Assembly (NCBI RefSeq): GCF_018131075.1
Contig: NZ_JAFCLS010000014.1
Coordinates: forward strand, 62,001 to 126,000
Reading direction: 5' to 3'
DNA: 64,000 nucleotides
Source: Bradyrhizobium sp. JYMT SZCCT0428
GTDB taxonomy: Bacteria > Pseudomonadota > Alphaproteobacteria > Rhizobiales > Xanthobacteraceae
The translations under genes were made by a program, and so were the position numbers. Of the stretch, positions 26,632 to 35,020 are shown piece by piece; position 1 is the first letter of the stretch, and the number at the start of each line of letters is the position of its first letter. The notes beneath the pieces are model-generated. The model saw nothing but the letters and a program-made list of their open reading frames with translations, did no database searches and had not been told where the DNA came from.

Positions 26632-27339
26632 ATGATCGACCTTCATTACTGGACCACGCCGAACGGCCACAAGATCACGATGTTCCTCGAAGAGACCGGG
26701 CTCAGTTACAAAATTTTCCCGGTGCAGATTGGCAAGGGCGAACAGTTCAAGCCGGAGTTTCTGGCGATCGCGCCGAACAACCGGATTCCCGCGATGGTCG
26801 ATCATGAGCCGAAGGGTGGCGGCAAGCCGATCTCGGTGTTCGAGTCCGGCGCGATGCTGCTGTATCTCGCCGAGAAGACCGGGAAGTTCCTGCCGGCAGA
26901 TCCCTATGGCCGCTATGATGCGATCCAGTGGACGTTCTGGCAGATGGGCGGTCTCGGGCCGATGGCCGGGCAGAACCACCATTTCCGCAACTACGCCCAG
27001 GAAAAAATCAAATACGCCATCGACCGCTATGTGAATGAAACGAACCGGCTCTACGGCGTGCTGAACAAGCGCCTCGCCGACCGCGAATTCATCGCCGGTG
27101 ATTACTCGATCGCCGACATGGCGAGCTATCCCTGGATCGTGCCCTACAAGAATCAGGAACAGAATATCGACGACTTCCCGCATCTGAAGCGCTGGCTGGA
27201 GACCATCCGCGCGCGGCCCGCGACCGAGCGCGCCTACGCACTGGCCAAAGAGATCAATCCGAATTTCGGCCAGCCGGTCAACCGTACCGAGGAAGAGCGC
27301 CGGGTGCTGTTCGGCCAGACCGCGGCGGTGGTGCGGTAG
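26632..27339 (+). CDS. Glutathione S-transferase family, YfcG-like disulfide-bond reductase
   Basis: 235 aa. N-terminal thioredoxin fold opens IDLHYWTTPNGHKITMFLEE with the YfcG-type TPNGxK motif, where Thr/Asn replace the usual catalytic Ser/Tyr. The cis-Pro is in NRIPAMVDHEP, followed by the glutathione-contacting FESGAMLLYLAEKTG. The all-alpha C-terminal domain includes FIAGDYSIADMASYPW. Nu-class members reduce disulfides such as 2-hydroxyethyl disulfide. An in-frame start at 26602 is possible. A palindromic repeat follows the gene. Confidence 0.93.
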   Translation: MIDLHYWTTPNGHKITMFLEETGLSYKIFPVQIGKGEQFKPEFLAIAPNNRIPAMVDHEPKGGGKPISVFESGAMLLYLAEKTGKFLPADPYGRYDAIQWTFWQMGGLGPMAGQNHHFRNYAQEKIKYAIDRYVNETNRLYGVLNKRLADREFIAGDYSIADMASYPWIVPYKNQEQNIDDFPHLKRWLETIRARPATERAYALAKEINPNFGQPVNRTEEERRVLFGQTAAVVR

Positions 27340-27360
27340 GCTTGCGCGCCACTCCATCCA

Positions 27361-27480
27361 CGTCATTGCGAGCCAACGGGTCGCGCGAATGCGCGCCCGA
27401 TGACAGGCTCCGCGAAGCAATCCATATCTCCGCTCGGGGATAGATGGATTGCTTCGTCGCTTGCGCTCCTCGCAATGACG
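27361..27480. repeat. Palindromic repeat (CGTCATTGCGAG type)
   Basis: Arms CGTCATTGCGAG and CTCGCAATGACG exactly at the ends. Inner arms CGAAGCAATCCAT and ATGGATTGCTTCG also pair. Same type as 30496-30574. Confidence 0.85.
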
Positions 27481-27518
27481 GTTAGTCTGGCAGCTGTGTT
27501 TCAAACTGGCGCGCAAGC

Positions 27519-28214
27519 ATGACTCTCAAACTCTTCGAACTCGTCGGCGCCGACGCCGCGCGCCCGTTCAGCCCGTACTGCTGGCGGACGCGGATGGCGC
27601 TGGCGCATAAGGGGCTCTCCGCGGAAACCATCCCGTGGTGTTTTACGGAAAAGGACGCGATCGCGACGCACGGATCCGAAAGGGTGCCGGTGCTGCTCGA
27701 CGGCGAAACGTCGGTCGTCGATTCCTGGACCATCGCGAACTATCTCGAAGACAAATATCCGGACCGGCCGTCGCTGTTCGGTGGCGAGGGCGGCCGCGCC
27801 TTGGCCCGCATGCTGAACTGCTGGGGCGATGTTACCGTGATCGGCGGCCTGTCTCCGATGATCGTCGCCGACATCCCCTTGAACCTGAAGCCGGTGGACG
27901 CCGCCTATTTCCGCAAGTCACGGGAAGTACGCTTCGGCAAGCCGCTGGAAGAGGTGGTGGCGGACCGCGACGAGACAGTCGAAGGCTTTCGCAGGTCGAT
28001 CGACCCGTTGCGGCTGACCTTGAAGACGCAATCCTATCTCGGCGGCGGGCAGCCGAATTATGCGGACTACATCGTGTTCGGCGGGTTTCAGTGGGCGCGC
28101 GTGGTCAGCCCGTTCAAGCTGCTTGGGGAAGACGATCCGGTCTATGACTGGCGCGAGCGGCTGCTCGACGCGTTCGACGGCATGGCGCGCAAATCGCCGG
28201 GGTTTGCGGTGTAG
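27519..28214 (+). CDS. Glutathione S-transferase family protein, beta-etherase-like
   Basis: 231 aa. N-terminal half has the thioredoxin-like fold of LigE-type GSTs: FELVGADAARPFSPYCWRTRMALAHKGL, cis-Pro region ERVPVLLDGE, then VDSWTIANYLEDKYP. The C-terminal half is helical and ends in YADYIVFGGFQWAR. LigE-type enzymes cleave beta-aryl ethers of lignin-derived compounds, but most soil-bacterial members are uncharacterised. 179 bases after the previous GST, with a palindromic repeat between them, so they probably do not share a transcript. Confidence 0.88.
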   Translation: MTLKLFELVGADAARPFSPYCWRTRMALAHKGLSAETIPWCFTEKDAIATHGSERVPVLLDGETSVVDSWTIANYLEDKYPDRPSLFGGEGGRALARMLNCWGDVTVIGGLSPMIVADIPLNLKPVDAAYFRKSREVRFGKPLEEVVADRDETVEGFRRSIDPLRLTLKTQSYLGGGQPNYADYIVFGGFQWARVVSPFKLLGEDDPVYDWRERLLDAFDGMARKSPGFAV

Positions 28215-28279
28215 GTTCCGGCGCGCGACAGCCCGCTTGACAGAAACCGGTCGTCTCCGTCATTCTTGCCGGGCTGCAT

Positions 28280-28322
28280 GTAGGGCGCATCGGCTTTCGC
28301 CGAAGGGGCAATGCCCACCTAC
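28280..28322. repeat. Palindromic sequence upstream of the VOC gene
   Basis: GTAGGGCGCA ... TGCCCACCTAC with a perfect inner hairpin ATCGGC/GCCGAA-like (CGGCTTTCGCCG). The in-frame ATG at 28311 falls inside it, which argues for the later start at 28347. Confidence 0.5.
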
Positions 28323-28346
28323 GTAACGTCAACCGTAGCTGCGCCC

Positions 28347-28994
28347 ATGCTGAATCTCGAAAACCTGAGGAAGCAGGCCAAGCTCGTTCTGCGCTGGCAT
28401 CGTGACCGTTACTATCCGGTCGCGGCCCAGATCAGGTCGGGCCTGCCTCGCTATGGCCAAATGACCGATTCCGAAATCCTCGCGAAAAGCTTCAAGCTCA
28501 GCGATGCGCAGGAACTGGTCGCGCGGCAGCATGGCTTCGAGAGTTGGCAGGCGCTCAAGACAGGACTCAACACCATGTCAGATCATGCAGACGTCATTTC
28601 CACCAAAGCCGTCATATCCGCCGCCGAGCCGCAACTCTTCGTCGCCGATATCAAGGCTTCCTGCGATTTCTTCACCGGCAAGCTCGGCTTCACCATCGCC
28701 TTCATTTATGGCGAGCCGCCGTTCTACGCACAGGTTTTGCGCGATGGGGCGCGGCTCAATTTGCGCTGCGTCGAGGCGGGGGTGATTGACCCTGGCCTGC
28801 GCGACCGCGAGCAATTGCTCTCAGCGTCACTCAGGGTCGCGACGACGGAAGAGATCAAGCAGCTATTTCTCGAATTTCAGGCGGTGGATGTCACGTTCTT
28901 CCAGACGCTCAAGCGAGAGCCATGGGGTGCCAGGGATTTTATCCTGAAGGACCCCGACGGCAATCTGCTGCTGTTTGCCGGACCTGCGGAGTAG
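28347..28994 (+). CDS. VOC (glyoxalase/bleomycin-resistance) family protein with N-terminal helical domain
   Basis: 215 aa. Residues 1-75 form a helical module (LENLRKQAKLVLRWHRDRYYPVAA, then DAQELVARQHGFESWQALK) that is also found at the start of some ankyrin-repeat proteins. From about 95 a single VOC domain follows: AEPQLFVADIKASCDFFTGKLGFTIAFIYG, ending DFILKDPDGNLLLFAGP. The metal-ligand Glu/His pattern is incomplete (PQLF in place of HLxL), so it may bind a ligand without catalysis. The start could be 28311, but that ATG is inside a palindrome. Confidence 0.85.
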   Translation: MLNLENLRKQAKLVLRWHRDRYYPVAAQIRSGLPRYGQMTDSEILAKSFKLSDAQELVARQHGFESWQALKTGLNTMSDHADVISTKAVISAAEPQLFVADIKASCDFFTGKLGFTIAFIYGEPPFYAQVLRDGARLNLRCVEAGVIDPGLRDREQLLSASLRVATTEEIKQLFLEFQAVDVTFFQTLKREPWGARDFILKDPDGNLLLFAGPAE

Positions 28995-29008
28995 TCCAGC
29001 AGCCGACA

Positions 29009-29800
29009 TCACCGCCCGCTATAGCTCGGCGGCCGCCGCTCGCGCCAGGCGGCCAGGCCTTCGCGGAGGTCGTTGGTCGGCACCATGGCGGCGAACTGCT
29101 CGCTCTCGACTTGCAGCCCTTCGCCGATGGCCATGTTCAAGCCGCGGGTGACTGATGTGATGATGCTGCCAACCGCAAGCGGGGAGTGACGCATGATCCG
29201 TGTGGCCAGTTCGCGCGCAGCCGGCAGCAGTTCATCATGCGGCACGACTGAATTGACGAGCCCGATCTCCAGCGCCCGCGCGGGCGAAAAGGCATCGCCG
29301 GTCAACAGCAGCTCCAGCGCTCGCTTGCGCCCGGCCAGCCGCGGCAGGCGCTGGGTTCCGCCGAAGGTCGGCGGCATGCCGAGATTGATTTCCGGTTTTG
29401 CAAACTGCGCCCGGTCGCTGGCAATAGCCAGATGCACCGCCTCGGTGATCTCGCATCCGCCGCCGAACGCCAGGCCATTGACCGCGGCGATCACGGGCTT
29501 TCGGAATGCTTCGAGGCGCGCGGTCATCGCCTGTCCGCGCCGGACGAAGTCGCGTATCGCCGCATTCGGGCCCTGCCCAACGCTGCCCGAAAACTCCTTG
29601 ATGTCGGCGCCTGCCGAGAACGCCCGCTCGCCGGCGCCGGTGAGGATCGCGGCGCCAATGCCGGCGTCGGTCTCGATCGTGTCGAGCGCGGCCATCAGGC
29701 GATCGATCAGATCGTAGTTCAGCGCGTTGAGTTTTTCGGGCCGGTTGAGCGTGATCAGCGCAATCCCGTTTTTGATATCGAGCAGCACGGCGTCGGACAT
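29009..29800 (-). CDS. Enoyl-CoA hydratase/isomerase (crotonase) family
   Basis: 263 aa. Crotonase landmarks: ITLNRPEKLNALN at the start, oxyanion-hole AFSAGADIKEF, second oxyanion segment NGLAFGGGCEITEAVHL, then PEINLGMPPTFGGTQRL with the catalytic Glu region. It hydrates 2-enoyl-CoA or isomerises a related thioester in fatty-acid or aromatic-acid breakdown. ATG 29800 has GGAGA 5 nt upstream. Divergent from a broken TetR gene whose probable operator lies 55-78 bases upstream, so it is likely the regulator's target. Confidence 0.93.
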   Translation of the reverse strand: MSDAVLLDIKNGIALITLNRPEKLNALNYDLIDRLMAALDTIETDAGIGAAILTGAGERAFSAGADIKEFSGSVGQGPNAAIRDFVRRGQAMTARLEAFRKPVIAAVNGLAFGGGCEITEAVHLAIASDRAQFAKPEINLGMPPTFGGTQRLPRLAGRKRALELLLTGDAFSPARALEIGLVNSVVPHDELLPAARELATRIMRHSPLAVGSIITSVTRGLNMAIGEGLQVESEQFAAMVPTNDLREGLAAWRERRPPSYSGR

Positions 29801-29854
29801 GATGGTCTCCGCAAATGTCGGTGTCGGTGGCACCTTAGGCGCGGCATCACATTG

Positions 29855-29878
29855 TGTATATTCACTGGTCGGTATACA
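29855..29878. promoter_or_regulatory. Probable TetR operator (TGTATA-N12-TATACA)
   Basis: Perfect inverted repeat TGTATA (29855-29860) and TATACA (29873-29878) centred in the gap between the hydratase gene and the TetR start at 29886. The inner ACTGGTCGGTATAC resembles operators of TetR regulators next to fatty-acid or GST genes. It ends 8 bases before the TetR ATG, as expected for self-repression. Confidence 0.6.
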
Positions 29879-29885
29879 TTGAGGC

Positions 29886-30484
29886 ATGGCGAGATCGGAA
29901 ACTCCCACCCGCGAGCGGATCGTTTCGGCGGCAAACGCGCTGTTCTACGCCGACGGTATTCGCGGCGTGAGCGTCGACGCCGTGGCGGCAAAGGCCGGCG
30001 TCACCAAGCGGAGCTGTATTATCATTTCAAGAGCAAGGATGACCTCGTGGCGGCCTATCTTGCCGGCCGAGACCAGCCAAATCTCGCGCTGTTCAAGCAA
30101 TGGTTCGCGGAGGCCGACGGCGGATTGCCGGTAAAGATCGAGCGGATCTTTCGCAATCTCGCCCGCTCGGCCCGGCATCCCAAATGGAAGGGGTGCGGCT
30201 TCCTGCGCACCTCGGCGGAGCTGGCCAACATGCCCGGCCATCCCGCGATGAAGATCGGCGCCGCCCACAAGAAGAAGTTCGAGCACTGGCTGCGCGCCAC
30301 GTTCGAGGCCGCCGGGATCGCCGAAGCATCGCAGCTCGCCCGGCAGATATTGCTGTTGCTGGACGGATCGTTCGCCGTCGTCCTGCTGCACCGCGATCCC
30401 AGCTATATGGAGACCGCAGGTCAAGCCGCGCATGCGCTGACCAAGGCGGCGCTGCCGGGGTGGGGGAAGTCGCGGGCGCGATAG
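29886..30484 (+). pseudogene. TetR/AcrR-family regulator, frameshifted
   Basis: The first frame gives a normal TetR helix-turn-helix start (TPTRERIVSAANALFYADGIRGVSVDAVAAKAGVTKR) up to about 30011. The next codons should read T/S-L-Y-Y-H-F, but one base is missing at 30012-30013. The continuation ELYYHFKSKDDLVAAYLAGRD and the full ligand-binding domain (to QAAHALTKAALPGWGKSRAR) lie in the neighbouring frame. Read as drawn, the protein ends at 30134 after 82 residues, without an effector domain. A recent single-base deletion or a sequencing error would both explain it, since everything else is intact. Confidence 0.85.
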
Positions 30485-30495
30485 ATTTGGCAGTC

Positions 30496-30574
30496 CGTCA
30501 TTGCGAGCGAAGCGAAGCAATCCACGCCCGCCGCAAGCGGAGATATGGATTGCTTCGCTTCGCTCGCAATGACG
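30496..30574. repeat. Palindromic repeat (CGTCATTGCGAG type), near-perfect
   Basis: CGTCATTGCGAGCGAAGCGA at the left and its complement TCGCTTCGCTCGCAATGACG at the right; inner arms GCAATCCA and TGGATTGC. It separates convergent genes and could serve as a bidirectional end. Confidence 0.85.
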
Positions 30575-30575
30575 G

Positions 30576-31265
30576 CTACGACGAGCGGCGTCCAAACCCA
30601 CCGCGCGTTCGCAGCACCTCCAGCACCTTGCCGAGATCATCCACCACAGCCACACATCGTGCGCGCGACTCCTCCGTCGGCGCAACCATATCCGGCACCA
30701 TGATCGTGATCGCGCCGGCAGCATGCGCTGAAGTCACGCCATGATTGGAATCCTCGACGGCGACGCAGAACTCAGGGTTCAGGCCGAGCCTGGACGCCGC
30801 CAGCAGATATAGATCAGGGCTCGGCTTGCCGCGCGTGACGTCGTCGCGGGTCAGGATATGGTCGAAACGGCTGCGGATTCCGGCCAGCGTCAAATGCGCA
30901 TCCGCCGTGTGCCGCGACGACGAGGTCACGATCGCCATCGGGCATTCGTTTCCCCGCAACGCATCGAGCAATTCGACGGCGCCGCGCTTCAGCGGCAGGC
31001 CGGCGGCAAGAATTTCGTCGCGCCGTGCGATGAAGGCCTCGTTGACCGCGGGTAGCGGAAAGCTCTCGCCGTAGCGCGCATGCAGCATGGCCTCGCAGTC
31101 CGGGCCGGGCAGGCCGACCATCGCATGGCAAAGCGTCTCGACATCGTCGGTATAACCGAACGCGCCGAGCGCCGAGACCAGGCTGTCGAAGTAAACCCGC
31201 TCGGTGTCGAGCAGCGTTCCATCCATGTCGAGCAGAACGGCCCGGACGTTCCATTCGCCGGTCAC
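30576..31265 (-). CDS. HAD-family hydrolase, beta-phosphoglucomutase-like
   Basis: 229 aa. Motif I LLDMDGTLLDTE gives the nucleophile and acid Asp pair, followed by a helical cap; motif II is IVTSSSR, the Lys is in RGKPSPDLY, and motif III is VEDSNHG. Subgroup I members dephosphorylate small sugar phosphates or isomerise them; the substrate is open. I place the start at the GTG (31265), whose GTGA overlaps the stop of the upstream CWC gene. The in-frame extension further upstream only re-reads that gene. Confidence 0.9.
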   Translation of the reverse strand: MTGEWNVRAVLLDMDGTLLDTERVYFDSLVSALGAFGYTDDVETLCHAMVGLPGPDCEAMLHARYGESFPLPAVNEAFIARRDEILAAGLPLKRGAVELLDALRGNECPMAIVTSSSRHTADAHLTLAGIRSRFDHILTRDDVTRGKPSPDLYLLAASRLGLNPEFCVAVEDSNHGVTSAHAAGAITIMVPDMVAPTEESRARCVAVVDDLGKVLEVLRTRGGFGRRSS

Positions 31266-31465
31266 GTCGCGGCCGCGCTCGATGCGCGCGTCGCCGCCTC
31301 GCGCAGGCAAGCCGGGCACAGGCAATCGCTGCCGTCCAGCGGCATCGGCATCCGGAAAGCTTCCTCGCTGCACCAGCACGGCCCGGACAGGCTGCAGGAG
31401 AACTCGGTGCCGCAGCCGGCGCAGGCGAGCCGCCGCGAGGGAGGATTGTCCGACCGATTTGTCAT
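31262..31465 (-). CDS. Cysteine-rich CWC family protein (67 aa)
   Basis: Eight Cys in 67 residues, in the CWC arrangement: CAGCGTEFSCSLSGPCWC in the first half and CLCPAC in the second. They probably bind zinc. The family is small and of unknown function. The stop overlaps the downstream HAD gene's GTG by four bases, so the two are translationally coupled; a shared process is plausible. Confidence 0.85.
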   Translation of the reverse strand: MTNRSDNPPSRRLACAGCGTEFSCSLSGPCWCSEEAFRMPMPLDGSDCLCPACLREAATRASSAAAT

Positions 31466-31566
31466 GAACGAGGCGTTTTCTAACCGGGTTTTAATTCGGG
31501 GTTCATCCCGAAAGGCGTTATGCTTGCCGGCAAATCATATACCGGGGACAGCTCAAGGGAAATCCG

Positions 31567-33138
31567 ATGGCCCGCGATTCGCAAGCCGCATTGGTGGCGC
31601 TCAATCGCTTCGGATTCGGCGCGCGCGGCGGCGCATCCGGCGATTTCGTCAATGCAGCCTCCGATCCCAGAGGTTTCGTCAAGGCGGAGATGAGCCGGCC
31701 CAATGGGGTGCTGCTCGAAGTGCCGGGCCTGTTGTCGACCGCGGCGCTCGGCAAGGCGGTGTTCGACTATCAGTTCGAGATCCAGCAGGCGCGCGACGCG
31801 GCTGCCAAATCCGCGCCGTCAGCCGCGACCGAGGGACCGCAACCGGCTGTCGATGCGAAAGGGCAACGGCGAAACCTGTCGCTCAACAGCATTGCCATGG
31901 ACATGGCGCCGAAGGAGCTGCCGGCAAAACCGCAGGAAAGCGCCAATGCATCTATGACGCCTCCCCAAGCGGTATCGCCCGAGACGATGCAGCCCGCCGC
32001 GCCAAAGCCGCCGCCGCAACCGCTCAACATCATCCAGAAGACGTTTCGCGCCGAAGCGCTGGCGCGGCTGCAGCGGGCCATCATCGCCGATTGCGGGTTC
32101 ACCGAGCGGCTGGTCGTGTTCTGGTCCAATCATTTTTGCATCTCCGCCAACAAGGGCGGGGTGGCGCGGATGTGGGCGGGCTCGTTCGAGCGCGAAGCGA
32201 TCCGGCCCTTCGTGCTCGGGCGGTTCGGCGACATGCTGAAGGCGGTCGAGCAGCATCCGGCGATGCTGTTCTTTCTCGACAACCAGCAATCGCTGGGGCC
32301 GGATTCGCGCGCCGGGAAGAACCGCAACCGCGGCCTGAACGAAAATCTCGCGCGCGAAATCCTGGAGCTGCATACGCTCGGCGTCGGCGGCGGCTATTCG
32401 CAGGACGACGTGACGTCGCTGGCGCGCATCATCACGGGGTGGACCTATGCCGGACGGCAGGGCCAGCTCGGCGCGCCCGGCACCTTCGTCTTCAACGCCA
32501 ATGCGCACCAGCCCGGCGCGCATGCCGTGATGGGAAAGATCTACGAATCCAATGGCGTGGCGCAGGGCGAGGCGGTGCTGGCGGATATTGCGCGGCATCC
32601 CTCGACCGCAAAATTCATCGCCACCAAATTCGTCCGCCATTTCGTCGCCGACGATCCGCCGCCGGCGCTGGTGGCGCGGCTGGCCGATGTATTCGGCAAG
32701 ACCGACGGCGATCTCAAGGCGCTGGCGACGGCGCTGGTTGATTCCGACGAAGCCTGGAAGGCGCCGCTGACCAAAGTGCGTTCGCCGTATGAATTCCTGG
32801 TCGCGTCCGGCCGGTTGCTGGCGCAAATCCCCGGCGATCCCGGCCGCTATCTCAACGGCCTCAACGTGCTGGGTCAGCCATTATGGGCGCCCGCCGGCCC
32901 GAACGGTTTTCCCGACAGCAATGCGGCATGGGCCGCGCCTGAAGGCATGAAGCTGCGGCTCGATATATCGGCGCAGATCGCCTCGCGCCTCGCCGACGCC
33001 ATCGATCCGCGCGACCTGCTTGAACTCGTCGCCGCCGACGCAGCGTCGACGGAAACAAGGCGCACCGTCGAGCGCGCGGAGTCGCGGCAGCAGGCGCTGG
33101 CGCTGCTTTTGATGTCGCCGGAATTCCAGAGGAGATGA
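31567..33138 (+). CDS. DUF1800 domain-containing protein
   Basis: 523 aa. The DUF1800 (PF08811) signatures are clear: ALNRFGFGARGG at the start, ERLVVFWSNHFCIS near 180, and NENLAREILELHTLGVGGGYSQDDV with ARIITGWTY near 260-300. Residues about 75-155 are a Pro/Gln/Ala-rich linker inside the domain. No signal peptide is evident. Such proteins nearly always pair with a DUF1501 protein, as here: the next gene overlaps by ATGA. Export in complex with its Tat-bearing partner is a reasonable guess. AAGGGA precedes the ATG. Confidence 0.93.
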   Translation: MARDSQAALVALNRFGFGARGGASGDFVNAASDPRGFVKAEMSRPNGVLLEVPGLLSTAALGKAVFDYQFEIQQARDAAAKSAPSAATEGPQPAVDAKGQRRNLSLNSIAMDMAPKELPAKPQESANASMTPPQAVSPETMQPAAPKPPPQPLNIIQKTFRAEALARLQRAIIADCGFTERLVVFWSNHFCISANKGGVARMWAGSFEREAIRPFVLGRFGDMLKAVEQHPAMLFFLDNQQSLGPDSRAGKNRNRGLNENLAREILELHTLGVGGGYSQDDVTSLARIITGWTYAGRQGQLGAPGTFVFNANAHQPGAHAVMGKIYESNGVAQGEAVLADIARHPSTAKFIATKFVRHFVADDPPPALVARLADVFGKTDGDLKALATALVDSDEAWKAPLTKVRSPYEFLVASGRLLAQIPGDPGRYLNGLNVLGQPLWAPAGPNGFPDSNAAWAAPEGMKLRLDISAQIASRLADAIDPRDLLELVAADAASTETRRTVERAESRQQALALLLMSPEFQRR

Positions 33139-34388
33139 CGCCAATGGAAACGACACCAAGGGAAATGACAACGGATTGCTGCGAAAGCCCGACATCCCCT
33201 TCGCGCCGCGCCATGTTGCTCGGCGGCGCTTCCTTTGCGGCCTGGGCTTACTTGCCGAAATTCGCCCGTGCTGCCGATGGGCGCGATCCACGTCTGGTCG
33301 TCGTCATCCTGCGCGGCGCGCTGGACGGCCTTGCGACCGTCGCCCCGATCGGCGACCCCGATTATGCCGGCCTGCATGGCTCGATCGCGCTGACGTCGAG
33401 TGGACCCAATGCGGCGCTGATGCTGGATTCGTTCTTTGCGCTGCATCCGGCGATGCCTGAATTTGCGCGGATGTACCGCCAGAAGCAGGCCGCGGTGATT
33501 CATGCGGTCGCGACCTCCTATCGCGAGCGCTCGCATTTCGACGGGCAGGACGTGCTCGAAAGCGGCTTTGCCGGTCCGGGCCGGGTGCAATCGGGCTGGC
33601 TCAACCGCGCGCTGGAATCATTGCCGAAGGGCGAACGCGTGATGAGCGCGCTCGGCGTCGGCCCGACCACGCCGCTGGTGCTGCGCGGCGCGGCGCCGAC
33701 CGTCGGCTGGACGCCCGTGGCGCTGCCGCAGGCCGCCGAAGACACCGCAATGCGCCTGATCGAACTCTACCGCCACCGCGATCCGGCGCTGGCGGCGGCG
33801 CTGACGCAAGGGCTCGCGCTCGACAAGGCCGCGCAAGGCGACGACATGAAACCGAAGCCCGGCACCAACGGCGCAGGCGCGATGCGGCTGGTGGCGCGCG
33901 GCGCCGCCAAGCTGATGGCGGCCGATGACGGCCCGCGGATCGGCGCGCTCGCTTTCGACGGCTGGGACACCCACGCCAATGAAGGCGGCCCGGTCGGCCG
34001 TCTGGCGCAGCTGCTGTCGGGCCTCGACGGCGCGCTCGCGGAATTCGAAAGCGGGCTGGGGCCACGCTGGCGCGACACGGTCGTGGTCGTCGTCACCGAA
34101 TTTGGCCGAACCGCGCGCATCAACGGCACCGCAGGCACCGACCATGGCACCGGCACCGTGGCGCTGCTCGCCGGCGGCGCGGTGAAGGGCGGCCGGGTGA
34201 TCTCGGACTGGCCCGGGCTGAAGGTCGCCAATCTCTATCAGGCCCGCGACCTCGCCCCGACCACGGACCTCCGCGCCATCATGAAGGGCGTGCTGCAGGA
34301 CCAGTTCGGCCTGGCCGAACGCGTGCTGGCGGAAACGGTGTTTCCGGATAGCGCGCCGGTGAAGCCGATGAAGGGGCTGGTGGGGTGA
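33135..34388 (+). CDS. DUF1501 domain-containing exported protein (Tat substrate)
   Basis: 417 aa. Twin-arginine leader SRRAMLLGGASFAAWAYLP near 22-41, unusually preceded by about 20 polar residues. DUF1501 belongs to the alkaline-phosphatase/sulfatase superfamily: VVVILRGALDGLATVAP at the mature start, SHFDGQDVLESG, and C-terminal metal-site segments GWDTHANEGG, VVTEFGRTARINGT and DHGTGTVALLAGG. It is likely a folded periplasmic metal-dependent hydrolase. Coupled to the DUF1800 gene by ATGA. A repeat-rich region follows. Confidence 0.92.
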   Translation: MTPMETTPREMTTDCCESPTSPSRRAMLLGGASFAAWAYLPKFARAADGRDPRLVVVILRGALDGLATVAPIGDPDYAGLHGSIALTSSGPNAALMLDSFFALHPAMPEFARMYRQKQAAVIHAVATSYRERSHFDGQDVLESGFAGPGRVQSGWLNRALESLPKGERVMSALGVGPTTPLVLRGAAPTVGWTPVALPQAAEDTAMRLIELYRHRDPALAAALTQGLALDKAAQGDDMKPKPGTNGAGAMRLVARGAAKLMAADDGPRIGALAFDGWDTHANEGGPVGRLAQLLSGLDGALAEFESGLGPRWRDTVVVVVTEFGRTARINGTAGTDHGTGTVALLAGGAVKGGRVISDWPGLKVANLYQARDLAPTTDLRAIMKGVLQDQFGLAERVLAETVFPDSAPVKPMKGLVG

Positions 34389-34400
34389 TTGCGCCCTTAA

Positions 34401-34540
34401 ACCTCTCCCCGCTTGCGGGGAGAGGTCGGATCGCATCGCAGATGCGATCCGGGTGAGGGGGTACCGCTCTCACGGCGACTTCAGCATTCGCGGATAGAGC
34501 CCCTCACCCCAACCCTCTCCCCGTGAAGAACGTGGAGAGG
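34401..34540. repeat. Palindromic repeat (CTCTCCCC type), full copy
   Basis: Hairpin CCTCTCCCCGCTTGCGGGGAGAGG at the left, then GATCGCATCGCAGATGCGATC and GGGTGAGGGGGTAC. The right side has GAGCCCCTCACCCC and CTCTCCCCGTGAAGAACGTGGAGAG. A second full copy in the same orientation is at 35021-35150, with the shared internal text TTCAG.ATTCGCGGAT.GAGCCCCTCACCCC. Confidence 0.85.
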
Positions 34541-34594
34541 GAGAGAAGCAGAAGCTCCACCGCAATGCTTTAATTTAAGAGCGGGGTCGCCTTA

Positions 34595-34651
34595 ACCTCT
34601 CCCCGCTTTTTGCGGGGAGAGGTCGGATCGCGAAGCGATCCGGGTGAGGGG
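34595..34651. repeat. Palindromic repeat (CTCTCCCC type), left half only
   Basis: ACCTCTCCCCGCTTTTTGCGGGGAGAGGT, then GATCGCGAAGCGATC and GGGTGAGGGG. The right half of the element is missing. In its place the DUF559 gene begins: its GTG start is the GTG of GGGTGAGGGG. Confidence 0.8.
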
Positions 34652-35003
34652 CAAGGCAGTGCGCGGACCAGCTCGGAAGACCATCCGAATCGCGAGACGG
34701 TTGCGCGTCAATCAAACAGACGCGGAGACAGTTCTTTGGAATCGTATCCGTAACCGACAGATCGACGGACATAAGTTCGTACGGCAAGAGCCGCTGGTCG
34801 GCTATGTCTGCGACTTCGTTTGCCGCGAAAGGCGTCTGGTTGTTGAAGTCGACGGCGGGCAACACAATGAATCGGACGTGGATGTAATACGAGATCGTCG
34901 CTTGGGTGAGGAAGGTTACAGAGTGCTTCGGTTCTGGAATAACGATGTTCTCGGTAATATCGAAGGCGTGCTTGTCACCATTCAAGCAGAGCTACTGAAG
35001 TAG
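34644..35003 (+). CDS. DUF559 domain protein, Vsr/PD-(D/E)XK endonuclease-like
   Basis: 119 aa. DUF559 (PF04480) belongs to the very-short-patch-repair endonuclease fold. Visible: LRVNQTDAETVLWNRIRNRQIDGHKFVRQEPL, catalytic-type Asp in YVCDFVC, the E-x-D-G-x-Q-H motif in VVEVDGGQHNES, and the closing RVLRFWNNDVLGN. It could nick or cut DNA; no target is known. The GTG start at 34644 lies in a palindromic repeat, and full copies of the same repeat flank the gene on both sides. A slightly later GTG (34659) is an alternative start. Confidence 0.85.
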   Translation: MRGKAVRGPARKTIRIARRLRVNQTDAETVLWNRIRNRQIDGHKFVRQEPLVGYVCDFVCRERRLVVEVDGGQHNESDVDVIRDRRLGEEGYRVLRFWNNDVLGNIEGVLVTIQAELLK

Positions 35004-35020
35004 ATCCCCGCTGCCTTCTT

